A program made the translations under genes and the position numbers. The notes under the pieces are model-generated. The model was not told where the DNA came from and did no database searches. It was given only the letters and a program-made list of their open reading frames with translations. Below are positions 42,593 to 51,663 of a stretch of DNA of 64,000 bases, one piece after another. Position 1 is the first letter of the stretch; each line of letters begins with the position of its first letter. Source of the DNA: Rheinheimera tangshanensis (GTDB taxonomy: Bacteria; Pseudomonadota; Gammaproteobacteria; Enterobacterales; Alteromonadaceae); NCBI RefSeq assembly GCF_014645135.1, contig NZ_BMLH01000001.1, forward strand, positions 248,001-312,000, read 5' to 3'.

Positions 42593-42668
42593 CCAGACTA
42601 GAGTTTTTAATCGAATTGGCGTTACTATAGCAAATTAATAAAAAATAAATAAAAAAAGAAATACGCGG

Positions 42669-43337
42669 ATGGACAAGAAGCTACGAACCAAAGATAAGAT
42701 ACTGCAAGCCAGTATCGAGTTATTTAATCAGCAGGGTGAACGTTGTATCACCACCAATCATATAGCAGCGCATTTGGGCATTAGTCCGGGCAATCTGTAT
42801 TACCACTTTCGCAATAAAGAAGACATAGTGCGGAATATTTTCCGTGAATATGCCAAGTTGCTGGAAAACAGGTTACAGCCGCCGAGTCAGCCTTCTGAAG
42901 CGTTGGACTCGTTAGCCCAATATCTGGATGTGGTATTTGAGCTGATGTGGCGTTTCCACTTTTTTTACGCCAATTTGCCAGACATTTTGTCACGTGATCC
43001 GGCCCTGCAGCAGGATTACTTAACAGTACAAAAAGCTGTATTGGCAAAAGTAATTTCAGTGTTAACTGCGTTAAAGAAAGCCGATGTCATAGCAATAGAT
43101 GACGCTGACATGGCAAATTTTGCCCATACCATCAAACTGGTCGTGACTTTCTGGATCAGTTACTTAAAAACCCAAAAGCCACAAAGCACTATGAATAAAG
43201 AGCAGGCCTACCTCGGGGTGTTAAAGGTCTTACTATTATTCAAACCTTACGCCACTGCCCAGGCTATGCCGCGCATAGAAAAACTGCAGCAGCATTATCA
43301 GTCCTTGTCAGGTGAACAAACCCTTGAATCGTCCTAG
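42669..43337 (+). CDS. TetR-family transcriptional regulator
   Basis: 222 residues. N-terminal TetR helix-turn-helix (KILQASIELFNQQGE, then TTNHIAAHLGISPGNLYYHFRNKEDI) and a helical ligand-binding domain. It lies upstream of kbl-tdh in the same direction, 130 bp away, so regulation of threonine breakdown is a reasonable guess based on position only. Related regulators in Shewanella occur in the same neighbourhood. Confidence 0.92.
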   Translation: MDKKLRTKDKILQASIELFNQQGERCITTNHIAAHLGISPGNLYYHFRNKEDIVRNIFREYAKLLENRLQPPSQPSEALDSLAQYLDVVFELMWRFHFFYANLPDILSRDPALQQDYLTVQKAVLAKVISVLTALKKADVIAIDDADMANFAHTIKLVVTFWISYLKTQKPQSTMNKEQAYLGVLKVLLLFKPYATAQAMPRIEKLQQHYQSLSGEQTLESS

Positions 43338-43467
43338 TGGCAACTATTTGCTACGCAACTAATCCGATCTGCAGCCTTTTCTGACAGAAAAGCGCTGCAT
43401 CGCCTTGGTATAGTGATTACAATACGGCGGTTTTTACCAAGTCCCTCAGCCTCTTTTGGAGACAGTT

Positions 43468-44664
43468 ATGCGAACGACTCCTTTCCTTGCACACTTACAA
43501 CAACAAATAGAAGACGTAAAAGTGCAGGGCCTGTACAAAGCTGAACGAGTGATAAGCTCCCAGCAACAAGCCGCCGTGACTGTAGGTCATGAGCAAGTAC
43601 TGAATTTCTGCGCCAATAACTACTTAGGTTTAGCCAATAACCTGGACCTTATTAAAGCCGCGCAACAAGGCCTGGATTCTCACGGTTTTGGTGTGGCCTC
43701 TGTACGTTTTATCTGTGGTACTCAGGATATTCACAAAGAACTGGAACAAAAAATCAGCGGCTTTTTAGGCACTGAAGACACCATTTTGTACTCCTCCTGT
43801 TTTGATGCCAATGGTGGTTTATTCGAAACCATTTTAGGTGCTGAAGATGCGGTGATCTCCGATGCGTTAAACCATGCCTCTATTATCGATGGCGTGCGTT
43901 TATGCAAAGCCAAACGCTACCGTTATGCCAATAACGATATGGCCGAATTAGAAGCCCAGTTAAAACAAGCAGACGCCGATGGCGCCCGTTTTAAACTGAT
44001 AGCGACAGACGGCGTATTTTCGATGGATGGCGTGATTGCCGATTTAAAATCCATTTGTGATTTAGCCGACAAATACAATGCACTGGTGATGGTAGATGAC
44101 AGCCACGCTGTAGGATTTGTTGGTAAAAATGGCCGCGGCACCCACGAATACTGTGACGTACTGGACCGTGTCGATATTATCACCGGTACTTTAGGCAAAG
44201 CTTTAGGTGGCGCTTCCGGTGGTTACACCTCTGGTAAAAAAGAAGTGATTGAGTGGTTACGTCAGCGTTCACGCCCTTATTTGTTCTCCAACTCTTTAGC
44301 GCCTTCTATAGTTACCGCTTCTATCAAAGTGCTGGATTTACTGGCCAATGGTGATGCACTGCGCGCTAAATTATGGGACAACGTCAGTTATTTTCGCGAG
44401 AAGATGTCAGCTGCAGGTTTTACCCTGGCAGGCAAAGATCACGCAATTATTCCTGTGATGTTAGGCGATGCCAAAGTGGCCGCTGAAATGGCGCGTCGTA
44501 TGCTCGCTGAAGGCATTTATGTGGTGGGTTTCTCTTTCCCTGTAGTGCCAAAAGATCAGGCGCGTATCCGCACTCAAATTTCGGCTGCACATAGTAAAGA
44601 ACATTTGGATAAAGCCATCAGCGCCTTTATCCGTATTGGTAAAGAAATGGGCGTAATTGCCTGA
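43468..44664 (+). CDS. kbl: Glycine C-acetyltransferase (2-amino-3-ketobutyrate CoA ligase)
   Basis: 398 residues from the ATG at 43468, preceded by GGAGA; the frame opens earlier with a TTG that is not needed. PLP-dependent alpha-oxoamine synthase: [41 protein letters not shown] and the PLP lysine in [12 protein letters not shown]. It splits 2-amino-3-ketobutyrate, the product of Tdh, into glycine and acetyl-CoA. It forms an operon with tdh. Confidence 0.97.
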   Translation: MRTTPFLAHLQQQIEDVKVQGLYKAERVISSQQQAAVTVGHEQVLNFCANNYLGLANNLDLIKAAQQGLDSHGFGVASVRFICGTQDIHKELEQKISGFLGTEDTILYSSCFDANGGLFETILGAEDAVISDALNHASIIDGVRLCKAKRYRYANNDMAELEAQLKQADADGARFKLIATDGVFSMDGVIADLKSICDLADKYNALVMVDDSHAVGFVGKNGRGTHEYCDVLDRVDIITGTLGKALGGASGGYTSGKKEVIEWLRQRSRPYLFSNSLAPSIVTASIKVLDLLANGDALRAKLWDNVSYFREKMSAAGFTLAGKDHAIIPVMLGDAKVAAEMARRMLAEGIYVVGFSFPVVPKDQARIRTQISAAHSKEHLDKAISAFIRIGKEMGVIA

Positions 44665-44671
44665 GGACGCC

Positions 44672-45697
44672 ATGATGAAAGCATTAGCAAAATTAAAAGC
44701 AGAACCGGGCATTTGGCAAACCGAAGTGGAGATGCCAAAAGTAGGCCCGAATGATGTGCTGATTAAAATCAAAAAAACCGCTATTTGTGGCACAGACGTG
44801 CATATCTACAAATGGGATGAATGGGCACAAAAAACTATTCCTCATGGCATGGTGGTAGGTCACGAATATGTCGGTGAAGTAGTGGACATGGGCTCCGAAG
44901 TCCGGGGTTTTGCCAAAGGCGATCGCGTCTCAGGTGAAGGCCATTTAGTTTGTGGTTTCTGCCGTAACTGCCGCGCCGGTCGTGTACATTTATGCCGCAA
45001 CACCATAGGCGTAGGTGTCAACCGTGAAGGCTCTTTTGCTGAATACCTGTCTATTCCGGCTTTTAACGTCTTTAAAATTCCGGACAATATTCCGGATAAT
45101 ATCGCTGCTATCTTCGACCCGTTCGGTAACGCAGTGCACACTGCTTTGTCTTTTGACTTAGTAGGCGAAGACGTACTGATCACTGGCGCTGGCCCTATCG
45201 GCATTATGGCTGTGGCTGTTGCCCGCCATGTTGGTGCCCGCCATATCGTCATTACAGACGTCAATCCATACCGCTTAGAGTTGGCGCGTAAAATGGGTGC
45301 AACCCGTGCTGTAGACGTCAGCAAAGAAGATTTAAAAGACGTGATGAAAGAGCTGGGCATGACCGAAGGTTTTGACGTAGGTCTGGAAATGTCCGGTGTG
45401 CCTTCAGCCTTTCGTGGCATGTTAGACACCATCAATCACGGCGGTAAAATTGCCATGCTGGGCATTCCACCTTCAGATATGGCTGTGGACTGGAACAAGG
45501 TGATTTTCAAAGGCCTGGTGATCAAAGGTATTTATGGCCGTGAAATGTTTGAAACCTGGTACAAAATGGCCAGCTTAATTCAGTCCGGCTTAGATTTAAG
45601 CCCAATTGTTACCCACGAAATGCCAATGGAAAACTACAAGGAAGGTTTTGAGATCATGTGCTCAGGCCAATCCGGCAAAGTGATCCTGAACTGGTAA
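44672..45697 (+). CDS. tdh: L-threonine 3-dehydrogenase
   Basis: 341 residues, the usual length. Either ATG at 44672 or 44675 can serve; TGAGGA overlapping the kbl stop gives the binding site. Zinc-dependent MDR enzyme: catalytic zinc site in [16 protein letters not shown], structural zinc cysteines in [18 protein letters not shown] site [10 protein letters not shown]. It oxidises threonine to 2-amino-3-ketobutyrate in the cytoplasm, feeding Kbl. Transcription ends at the hairpin 45706-45728. Confidence 0.97.
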   Translation: MMKALAKLKAEPGIWQTEVEMPKVGPNDVLIKIKKTAICGTDVHIYKWDEWAQKTIPHGMVVGHEYVGEVVDMGSEVRGFAKGDRVSGEGHLVCGFCRNCRAGRVHLCRNTIGVGVNREGSFAEYLSIPAFNVFKIPDNIPDNIAAIFDPFGNAVHTALSFDLVGEDVLITGAGPIGIMAVAVARHVGARHIVITDVNPYRLELARKMGATRAVDVSKEDLKDVMKELGMTEGFDVGLEMSGVPSAFRGMLDTINHGGKIAMLGIPPSDMAVDWNKVIFKGLVIKGIYGREMFETWYKMASLIQSGLDLSPIVTHEMPMENYKEGFEIMCSGQSGKVILNW

Positions 45698-45705
45698 TTT
45701 TATAA

Positions 45706-45728
45706 GGGCAGAGCTTTGGCTCTGCCCC
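45706..45728 (+). terminator. Terminator of kbl-tdh
   Basis: GGGCAGAGC and GCTCTGCCC pair around TTTG, followed by a short CT-rich tail. Confidence 0.87.
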
Positions 45729-45780
45729 TCTATCTCTCCTCTGTTTCCCGCTTGGCAGTCTAAATGCGATCTGTTATCAT

Positions 45781-45799
45781 TTGATAATCATTCTTATCT
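45781..45799 (+). promoter_or_regulatory. Probable Fur box
   Basis: TTGATAATCATTCTTATCT resembles the Fur consensus (GATAATCATTATC-like with one insertion) and is preceded by GTTATCATT. It ends 18 bp before the ATG of the reductase gene, overlapping the expected promoter. Confidence 0.65.
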
Positions 45800-45817
45800 G
45801 AACTCGCTACGACTCCA

Positions 45818-46903
45818 ATGATCGCCCTGACTTTTGCTCTGCTGTTTTTGACACTCTTCTTATTTGGCCGTGGTTATTGGCAGCATATTGCTTTGCCAAA
45901 ATTACAGAACCAGCGTTTGAAACTTCAACTGGTGAGGGTCAAACGTCAGGGTCAGTATCTGAAGTTATGGCTGCAGCATCCGGATGGCTTGTTATTGCCT
46001 AAGGCCAAAGCGGGTCAGCATATTTTGCTTTATGGCAAAGACTTACAGGGCAAACCTGTCAGCCGGGCTTATTCATTGGCACAGGATTGCAGTCAGCAGC
46101 GTTACTACCAATTGGTGATTAAAGCAGAAACCGATGGCCGCTTAAGCCAGGCATTATTCCAGCAGTTAAAAGTGGGGGATCTGGTCGAAAGCTCTTATCC
46201 ACGTGGGCATTTTTTATTAAACCGCTCGCGCCAGCCTCTGGTATTGGTGGCAGGTGGTGTTGGTATTACCCCTATGCTGGCGATGGCGTATGCTGCTATC
46301 CGGCAAAAACGTCAGGTGTTTCTGGTGTATCAGGCCCGCCGCCTGGAAGATATCGTATTTTATCCGTTACTGCGCCGTTTGCCCCGTTTACAACTTCGTA
46401 TTGCTTTGACTCAACCACCAGCGGACTGGCAAGGCTTTAAAGGCCGCATTGATGCAGGGTATTTATACAAGCTCGCTGGCCCGCAGGCTCAGTATTACTT
46501 TTGTGCTTCTGCCAAAATGGTGGAGCAGCTGATTTATGATTTGGGCATTTTAGGTGCACAGCATTGTTATGCCGAGTTTTTTAGTGCTTCGGCAAGCGAG
46601 CAAAGTTTCCCTATTGAGATCAATGGTGTATTTGCCGACAGTCAGGGCCATAAATCAGTGCTGGACGCTATTCTTGCTGCCAGAGTACCGTTGAATTACG
46701 ACTGCAAAGGTGGCTCTTGTGGCCTTTGTAAAGTGCGGGTTGTCAAAGGTGAATACCAGCAAGTGCTGGAACCCAGTATCAGTTGTGGTGGAGATGAGGT
46801 ATTAGCTTGTTGTATTCAGCCGACTTCGGCTTTGGTGTTGAGTGTGGATAGTGTAAGCGAAATCGCTGATGAAGTAGTTACATTACTTATTAACACGAAC
46901 TAG
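45818..46903 (+). CDS. Membrane-anchored flavin / 2Fe-2S oxidoreductase
   Basis: 361 residues. An N-terminal membrane segment (about 2-18), an FAD-binding barrel (RAYSLAQD, then YPRGHFLL), an NAD(P) domain (VAGGVGITPMLAMAY) and a C-terminal plant-type 2Fe-2S domain with cysteines in DCKGGSCGLCKV and a final ACC. The order is that of the HmpX/NADH oxidoreductase Hcr and related phenol-hydroxylase-type reductases. The partner acceptor is unknown. The Fur-like box upstream suggests iron control, and thus perhaps ferric or siderophore reduction; that is inference. Confidence 0.88.
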   Translation: MIALTFALLFLTLFLFGRGYWQHIALPKLQNQRLKLQLVRVKRQGQYLKLWLQHPDGLLLPKAKAGQHILLYGKDLQGKPVSRAYSLAQDCSQQRYYQLVIKAETDGRLSQALFQQLKVGDLVESSYPRGHFLLNRSRQPLVLVAGGVGITPMLAMAYAAIRQKRQVFLVYQARRLEDIVFYPLLRRLPRLQLRIALTQPPADWQGFKGRIDAGYLYKLAGPQAQYYFCASAKMVEQLIYDLGILGAQHCYAEFFSASASEQSFPIEINGVFADSQGHKSVLDAILAARVPLNYDCKGGSCGLCKVRVVKGEYQQVLEPSISCGGDEVLACCIQPTSALVLSVDSVSEIADEVVTLLINTN

Positions 46904-46979
46904 AAATGTAATGGTGTTTAGGTGATGAAACTTTAGAATACATCGGTGCTTTGTCTTGTCAGAGCTAAATCTTGGAAGA

Positions 46980-47007
46980 GACCATTTCACTTGATGGTGG
47001 AATGGTC
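46980..47007. terminator. Terminator-like hairpin after the 48-aa peptide gene
   Basis: GACCATTTCAC pairs with GTGGAATGGTC (one G-T pair) around TTGATG. It lacks a strong T run, so its role is uncertain. Apart from this and the small peptide gene, the 500-bp gap 46904-47403 shows no coding sequence. Confidence 0.5.
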
Positions 47008-47048
47008 ATTAGTAATGAGCCACAATTAATCGCGCGTCTTGTAAATCC

Positions 47049-47195
47049 TTACATAACGTCACATAAACACACGTTATACTGAACACACATATTAATTAAA
47101 GATGCATGGCAACTACTGGCATAGATAGCGGCGGAAAATGAACCTAAGGCTAAAATTCCGACTAGGATGATTTTCTTTATATGATATTTTAACAT
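47049..47195 (-). CDS. 48-aa secreted cysteine-containing peptide
   Basis: A short gene from ATG 47195 to TAA 47049. TGAGGTTAAC just before the ATG is a good ribosome binding site. The peptide opens with a basic n-region and a hydrophobic core (KKIILVGILALGSFSAA), a likely signal-peptidase site after IYA at residue 26, and a mature part of about 22 residues with cysteines at 29, 37, 43 and 45 (SSCHASLINMC, then VCLCDVM). This pattern fits a small exported, disulfide- or metal-binding peptide. I recognise no family. It lies downstream of dusC on the same strand, with an AT-rich 209-bp gap that could hold its promoter. Confidence 0.6.
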   Translation of the reverse strand: MLKYHIKKIILVGILALGSFSAAIYASSCHASLINMCVQYNVCLCDVM

Positions 47196-47403
47196 GTTAA
47201 CCTCATATATTTATTAATTACTCTAATTTACCTTGATTTTTTAATCAAAGTGATTTGATGTTAACATGGTTTATGCATTTGTACCAATTATGCGATAGCT
47301 ATCTTTGTGGGGCTGTGACCACTTTTTTCATATAGTACTTTTTAAACTACCATTATTCAGAATATTTTATTACAAGGTACAGTGTAGTTAACATTCGATA
47401 ATA

Positions 47404-48363
47404 TTAGGTAAGCACTACCAAAGCCCCACGCAAAGTCGCCACTAAATCCGCTGCTTTTTGCTGTACACGCAGTTGCTGGAACAAGACTTCAGCTTCGGCA
47501 TATTGCAACTTCAGGTAGCTAAACCATTGTTTGATGCGGTTGGAGTAATACAGGCCTTTATCGCCTGCAATCTCGTAATCTGAGTATTGCAACAGCAGCT
47601 CCAGCACCTGGGGCCATGGCATTTTTTGATGAGTGCCATTGGCAAAGTGCTGCTTGATATCGCGGGCTAAGCCAGGGCTGGCTAAAGCGCCACGGCCTAA
47701 CATTAAATCTGTACTGCCGGATTGCTCTAAACATAAAGCCGCATCTTCAGGTGTCCAGATTTCACCATTGGCCACCACATTTAAAGGTATGGTCTGGCGA
47801 ATTTTCTCTATCCAGGGCCAATAAGCAGGGGGTCGATAGCCGTCGCTTTTAGTGCGGGCATGCACTGTCAGCTCGCTTGCGCCAGCTTCATAAATAGCGC
47901 GGGCATTGTCGAGTGTCAGGCTGGTATCGTCAAAACCTAAACGGATTTTTGCTGTGACTGGAAACTGCGAAGGCACTGCATCACGCACTGCTTTAATAAT
48001 CTGATACAGGGTTTCGGTTTCTTTTAAAAGCACAGCGCCGCCACGGCTTTTATTGACCGCCTTAGCCGGGCAGCCAAAATTTAAATCAACGCCTGGAGAG
48101 CCAAGCTGCACAGCGCGCACGGCATTTTCGGCCAGCCATTGTGGTTCTTGACCCAATAACTGGACCCGCACAGGCACACCGGCTGGAGTCACTCCACCTT
48201 GTTTTAATTCAGGACAAATACGGGTAAAGACCCGGTTTGGCAACAGTTGGTCCACCACCCGGACAAATTCAGTGATGCATAAATCAAAACCACCAATACG
48301 GGTGAGCATATCCCGCATTAAGTGGTCCACCACACCCTCCATTGGGGCTAATACAATACGCAT
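47404..48363 (-). CDS. dusC: tRNA-dihydrouridine(16) synthase
   Basis: 319 residues, flavin-dependent TIM-barrel enzyme of the Dus family: LAPMEGVVDHLMRDML at the start, LNFGCPAKAVNKSRGGA with the catalytic Cys, TVHARTKSDGY and ANGEIWTPEDA. The VVDHLMRD N-terminus, the CITEFVRVVD segment and the length fit the DusC subfamily, which reduces U16 of tRNA. It is cytoplasmic and appears to be a single gene. Confidence 0.95.
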   Translation of the reverse strand: MRIVLAPMEGVVDHLMRDMLTRIGGFDLCITEFVRVVDQLLPNRVFTRICPELKQGGVTPAGVPVRVQLLGQEPQWLAENAVRAVQLGSPGVDLNFGCPAKAVNKSRGGAVLLKETETLYQIIKAVRDAVPSQFPVTAKIRLGFDDTSLTLDNARAIYEAGASELTVHARTKSDGYRPPAYWPWIEKIRQTIPLNVVANGEIWTPEDAALCLEQSGSTDLMLGRGALASPGLARDIKQHFANGTHQKMPWPQVLELLLQYSDYEIAGDKGLYYSNRIKQWFSYLKLQYAEAEVLFQQLRVQQKAADLVATLRGALVVLT

Positions 48364-48403
48364 CTTGGATAGAACTCTGGTTAACTAAAATAAAAGCATA
48401 AAC

Positions 48404-48424
48404 AAAAAGGGAGCCGAAGCTCCC
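48404..48424 (-). terminator. Terminator of the HDOD gene
   Basis: GGGAGC and GCTCCC pair around CGAA; on the - strand a T run follows. Confidence 0.87.
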
Positions 48425-48428
48425 AAAC

Positions 48429-49301
48429 TTAAGCGTGGTAGCGGTTGGGCACACCTTGCTGCTGCAGATAGTCGCCTAAGTCGTGCAGGGCCAGTTCGTC
48501 CAGCTCCAGAATATCCAGAATAGTGGCTTTATGCTGCTCCCATTCCTGATCTTCGTCTAAATCCAGCAGCACTTTGTTTTCGTCCGTCATGTGCTCCGCC
48601 AGTTTCAGCAGGGCAAACAGCCGTTTTTCGTAGATATCATTGGATGCCAGGATCAGCGCGTGGCTGTGGTGATAGGCAATCACATTGGTCAGCTCAGGTG
48701 CTAAACCCCAGGACTGCGCAATCATGTAGCCCAGTAGCTCATGGGTGGTCTGGAAATTCTGGTCTTCAGCATCAGACATACTGTAACCAGCCAGGTGAGC
48801 TTGTTTCAGCACTTTGGCGTAGTCTTTAAACTGGCTGCTGATCAGCAGCATACCGGCATTATGGAATAAACCCAGGCTGTAGGCGTCGTCAGCGCAATCT
48901 GTGCCATAACGCAATTGCTGAGCTAACAGGGTTGCGGCATTGGCGACATTGCCGGCACTTTGCCACAGGTTTTCAGTAAAACGGTCGGTGCGGCCTTCAC
49001 TTAAAGTAAAACGCAGCACCACAGAGCTGACTAATTTAATCACCCGGTTTAAACCTAAAAACTTACAGGCATGTTCGACCGAGCTGATTTTTCGGCGCAA
49101 ACCAAAATAGACGGAGTTCACTACCTTGAGAGTGAAACCAGCAATACCCAGATCCTGATTGATCAGCTCAGCAATGCGCTTGATGTTCGGATCATCACTT
49201 TCAATTTCTGCTTTGATACTTAATAAAACAGTCGGCTGAGGGGGAATAGTAAAGCCACTTAATGCTTTTTCTACCTCGGCCATATTAATTGCTTTTGCCA
49301 T
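48429..49301 (-). CDS. HDOD-domain signalling protein
   Basis: 290 residues from the ATG at 49301; the frame continues upstream without a good start. Single HDOD domain: FTIPPQPTVLLSIKAEIES, INQDLGIAGFTLKVVNS, and the altered HD segment LGLFHNAGMLLI and AYHHSH. HDOD proteins lack most metal ligands of HD hydrolases and act in signalling, often with motility or stress regulation. The target is unknown. A terminator follows on both sides, so it is a single transcription unit. Confidence 0.87.
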   Translation of the reverse strand: MAKAINMAEVEKALSGFTIPPQPTVLLSIKAEIESDDPNIKRIAELINQDLGIAGFTLKVVNSVYFGLRRKISSVEHACKFLGLNRVIKLVSSVVLRFTLSEGRTDRFTENLWQSAGNVANAATLLAQQLRYGTDCADDAYSLGLFHNAGMLLISSQFKDYAKVLKQAHLAGYSMSDAEDQNFQTTHELLGYMIAQSWGLAPELTNVIAYHHSHALILASNDIYEKRLFALLKLAEHMTDENKVLLDLDEDQEWEQHKATILDILELDELALHDLGDYLQQQGVPNRYHA

Positions 49302-49365
49302 GCTGCTATTCCGGCGAACTGAGTGATGAAATAAAGTGCCTATAGTAAAAGGCCTGCGCTGAAAA

Positions 49366-49391
49366 AGCAAAACGGGATCCGACGATCCCGT
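49366..49391 (-). terminator. Terminator of the TPR-protein gene
   Basis: ACGGGATC and GATCCCGT pair around CGAC; on the - strand a T-rich tail follows. Confidence 0.85.
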
Positions 49392-49407
49392 GCATACAAC
49401 CGAGGTT

Positions 49408-50382
49408 TCAGGCCTGTTTCAGTTGTTTTTCCAGTTTTTTCAGCTCAGTTTGCAGTTTGTCATCATCCTGCTGCTGGTTTTTGATCTGTTGCAACAAGTC
49501 TCTGGCTTTATCCTGTTGCTGTTGTAACGAATAAATCTGAGCCAGGCGTAATTGTGCCCAGCTGAATCTGGTGTTGTCACTGTCCTGATAAAAGGCTAAA
49601 TAGTTCAGCAGCGCTTGCTGACCTGTTTTGGCGTTTTGTTCAGCTGTCGCAGCCAGGCGGCCCAGTTGATAGTAATAGCTTTGCTGCTCTGACAAATCTG
49701 TCGCAGCAACTGCGGCTTTTTGGTAGTGCAGAAAAGCCTTTGAAGCTTGATTATTTAAACTGAGCAAGTTGGCATAAGTGCCCAGCAGAGCAGGGTGCTT
49801 TGGATGCTGTTGCAGCTGCTGTTCGGCAAGGGCAATAGCCTCTGCTAGTTTGTCATCGTCCATCAACACATCAATAGCCGCTAAGGTGCCTTCTGGCTGA
49901 TGTTTTTCCGCCATAGCTTTGGCCAGTCTTGTTGCTTCTTCGGTGTCGCCACCTGCAATAGCAGGAGCTTGCAGATAAAACCCAATCAAGCTGTGTTGAG
50001 TTTCCAAATCGCCAGGGTTTGCTGCCATGGCCTGTTTCAATAAAGCCAAACCGGCCCTGGCATAAGATCCCGCAGAGAAAATACTACTCTGTTGTGCCAG
50101 ATTAAACTGATTTAATGCTGCAAGGCGCAGCAGTTCTGCATCTTGCGGATACTGTTGCAACGCCTTCTCTGCCAGTAGCTCGGCTTGCTCAACCTGACCC
50201 AACCCCAGCATACTTTTTAACTGCAGCACCAAGATGTCTCGGGCAGGCAGTTGAGTGTCCTGCTCAAGTTGCTGCTGTAGCTGACGGAATTTATCTTGCT
50301 CGAGCAATAAATCATAGGTGCTTAAGTCGCTGGCGACTAAGGAGAAACTGCTGACAGCAGCGAAAAGATACAAAGTTTTCAT
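49408..50382 (-). CDS. Periplasmic tetratricopeptide-repeat protein
   Basis: 324 residues with a signal peptide (TLYLFAAVSSFSLVAS) and several TPR-like helix pairs (DILVLQLKSMLGLGQVEQAELLAEKALQQ region; HPALLGTYANLLSLNNQ; RLAQIYSLQQQQDKARDLL). TPR proteins are scaffolds for protein complexes; this one would work in the periplasm. It is very rich in Gln and Leu and ends in a predicted coiled coil. No specific partner can be named. Confidence 0.85.
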   Translation of the reverse strand: MKTLYLFAAVSSFSLVASDLSTYDLLLEQDKFRQLQQQLEQDTQLPARDILVLQLKSMLGLGQVEQAELLAEKALQQYPQDAELLRLAALNQFNLAQQSSIFSAGSYARAGLALLKQAMAANPGDLETQHSLIGFYLQAPAIAGGDTEEATRLAKAMAEKHQPEGTLAAIDVLMDDDKLAEAIALAEQQLQQHPKHPALLGTYANLLSLNNQASKAFLHYQKAAVAATDLSEQQSYYYQLGRLAATAEQNAKTGQQALLNYLAFYQDSDNTRFSWAQLRLAQIYSLQQQQDKARDLLQQIKNQQQDDDKLQTELKKLEKQLKQA

Positions 50383-50452
50383 AAGGGTTCCTGTGCTCTG
50401 GGTTAACCCTTATTGAACAGGAGTTGTGCTACGACTCACAATAGGCCGAAGG

Positions 50453-50587
50453 TCACTTTTTCCGGCGGCAACGCTCTGAGCAATATTTCACTTCAGGCCA
50501 GTTTTTTTGCCATTTTTTTCGCCAGCTGAAGGCTAAGCCACAGCAGGCACAGATTTTTTGTGGAAGATGAAGTTTATGATGGGTCAT
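50453..50587 (-). CDS. DUF2256 small zinc-finger-like protein
   Basis: A 44-residue protein from ATG 50587 to TGA 50453. It matches the DUF2256 family: [19 protein letters not shown], then [15 protein letters not shown]. The four conserved cysteines (C13, C16 or C17, C36, C40) form a probable zinc site. Function is unknown; the family is widespread and often found next to cryptochrome/photolyase-type genes, which is not the case here. Confidence 0.87.
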   Translation of the reverse strand: MTHHKLHLPQKICACCGLAFSWRKKWQKNWPEVKYCSERCRRKK

Positions 50588-50635
50588 ACAGGCTCCGTTT
50601 GGTCAGGATACGGAGCCTTGAGGGAAAAAGATCGC

Positions 50636-51100
50636 TTAAGAATCTAAATAAGGACGGCCTGACATCATTTGTTTGGCCAGTTGCGATTCTGCTTCGGCGT
50701 CATTCAGTTCTAACGTCGCAAATTGCACATCAAACTGAATTAAATCATCGTCAGGTAACAATTGCGCTATCAGTTTGTCCGGCACCTGACCGACCTGACG
50801 ATAAGCGTTAATCGCCACCTGAGCTGCTTGCTCCATTAGCTGGAAAAATTGGCCTAATGGAAACTGCTGGAATATTTCCGCGTCCAGTTGCGCCCAACCT
50901 AATAAATCTCCGCTGATACTGCCATCGGCGTGGTCAGTAAATAACATGGACACAGCGGGAAAAGGTGGATTTTCACCAGATTGATAGCTGTCCAGATCCT
51001 GCTCGTCAAACACCAGTATAAAACCAAATCCCGGGCAGCCCTCAGCATCCATATCATCAAAGGCAGGATCGTAAATTAAATACAAGGGACTATCTGACAT
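50636..51100 (-). CDS. Hypothetical acidic protein
   Basis: 154 residues, strongly acidic, no signal peptide or membrane segment. Opens with SDSPLYLIYDPAFDDMDAEGCPGFGFILVFDEQ and ends in a helical tail. I recognise no family. It is a normal single gene by start (ATG 51100), length and composition, between DUF2256 and the divergent glpE. Confidence 0.75.
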   Translation of the reverse strand: MSDSPLYLIYDPAFDDMDAEGCPGFGFILVFDEQDLDSYQSGENPPFPAVSMLFTDHADGSISGDLLGWAQLDAEIFQQFPLGQFFQLMEQAAQVAINAYRQVGQVPDKLIAQLLPDDDLIQFDVQFATLELNDAEAESQLAKQMMSGRPYLDS

Positions 51101-51336
51101 GAGTACTCTGTTTCCAAACCAACAAGGCGCGCTATTTTACCTAAGCTTGGGCTATAGCTAAAGCTGTAATTGTTAACTTGGTGTTTTAATGCGTTATTTA
51201 GCCGGTTTGGCTGGTTGTTTCTTCGCCAGTTATCCGCTGTTCAGCGGATCCTGAGTAGTCTGCGGTACTCAAGCTGGCTTGGCTGGGCTACAATCGCGAT
51301 ATTGATGTGGATCTGAAGTTGTAAAGGGAGTGCCCT

Positions 51337-51663
51337 ATGAGTGAGTTCAGTCGTATTTCAGTCGCTACAGCGCTGGAGCAAATAGAGCAGCATAAAGCTG
51401 TGGTAGTGGATATTCGTGACGAGCAAAGTTATGCCTCCGGTCATATTGCCGGTTCATTCCATTTAACTAACGGCAGTCTGAATCAGTTTATGCAACAAAC
51501 TGAGTTTGAAACTCCGGTGGTGGTGGTCTGTTATCACGGAAATTCCAGTCAGGGCGCCGCTCAGTATCTGGCACAACAAGGTTTTGAAACCGTCTTTAGT
51601 ATGGATGGTGGTTTTGAAGCCTGGCGTTCACAATTGCCTTTTGTCACTGAATCTCATGATTAA
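51337..51663 (+). CDS. glpE: Thiosulfate sulfurtransferase, single rhodanese domain
   Basis: 108 residues, the size of E. coli GlpE. Rhodanese motifs: [19 protein letters not shown] and the active-site loop [11 protein letters not shown] with the sulfur-carrying Cys. It transfers sulfane sulfur from thiosulfate to cyanide or thioredoxin in the cytoplasm. AGGGAG precedes the ATG. The gene overlaps the rhomboid gene by 8 bases, as in the glpEG arrangement of enterobacteria; no glpR follows. Confidence 0.95.
   Translation: MSEFSRISVATALEQIEQHKAVVVDIRDEQSYASGHIAGSFHLTNGSLNQFMQQTEFETPVVVVCYHGNSSQGAAQYLAQQGFETVFSMDGGFEAWRSQLPFVTESHD

Noticed and set aside
51232-51249. Short perfect hairpin ATCCGCT-GTTC-AGCGGAT before glpE
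   Set aside because: Only 7 bp of stem and no T run or known operator pattern; too little to call a feature.
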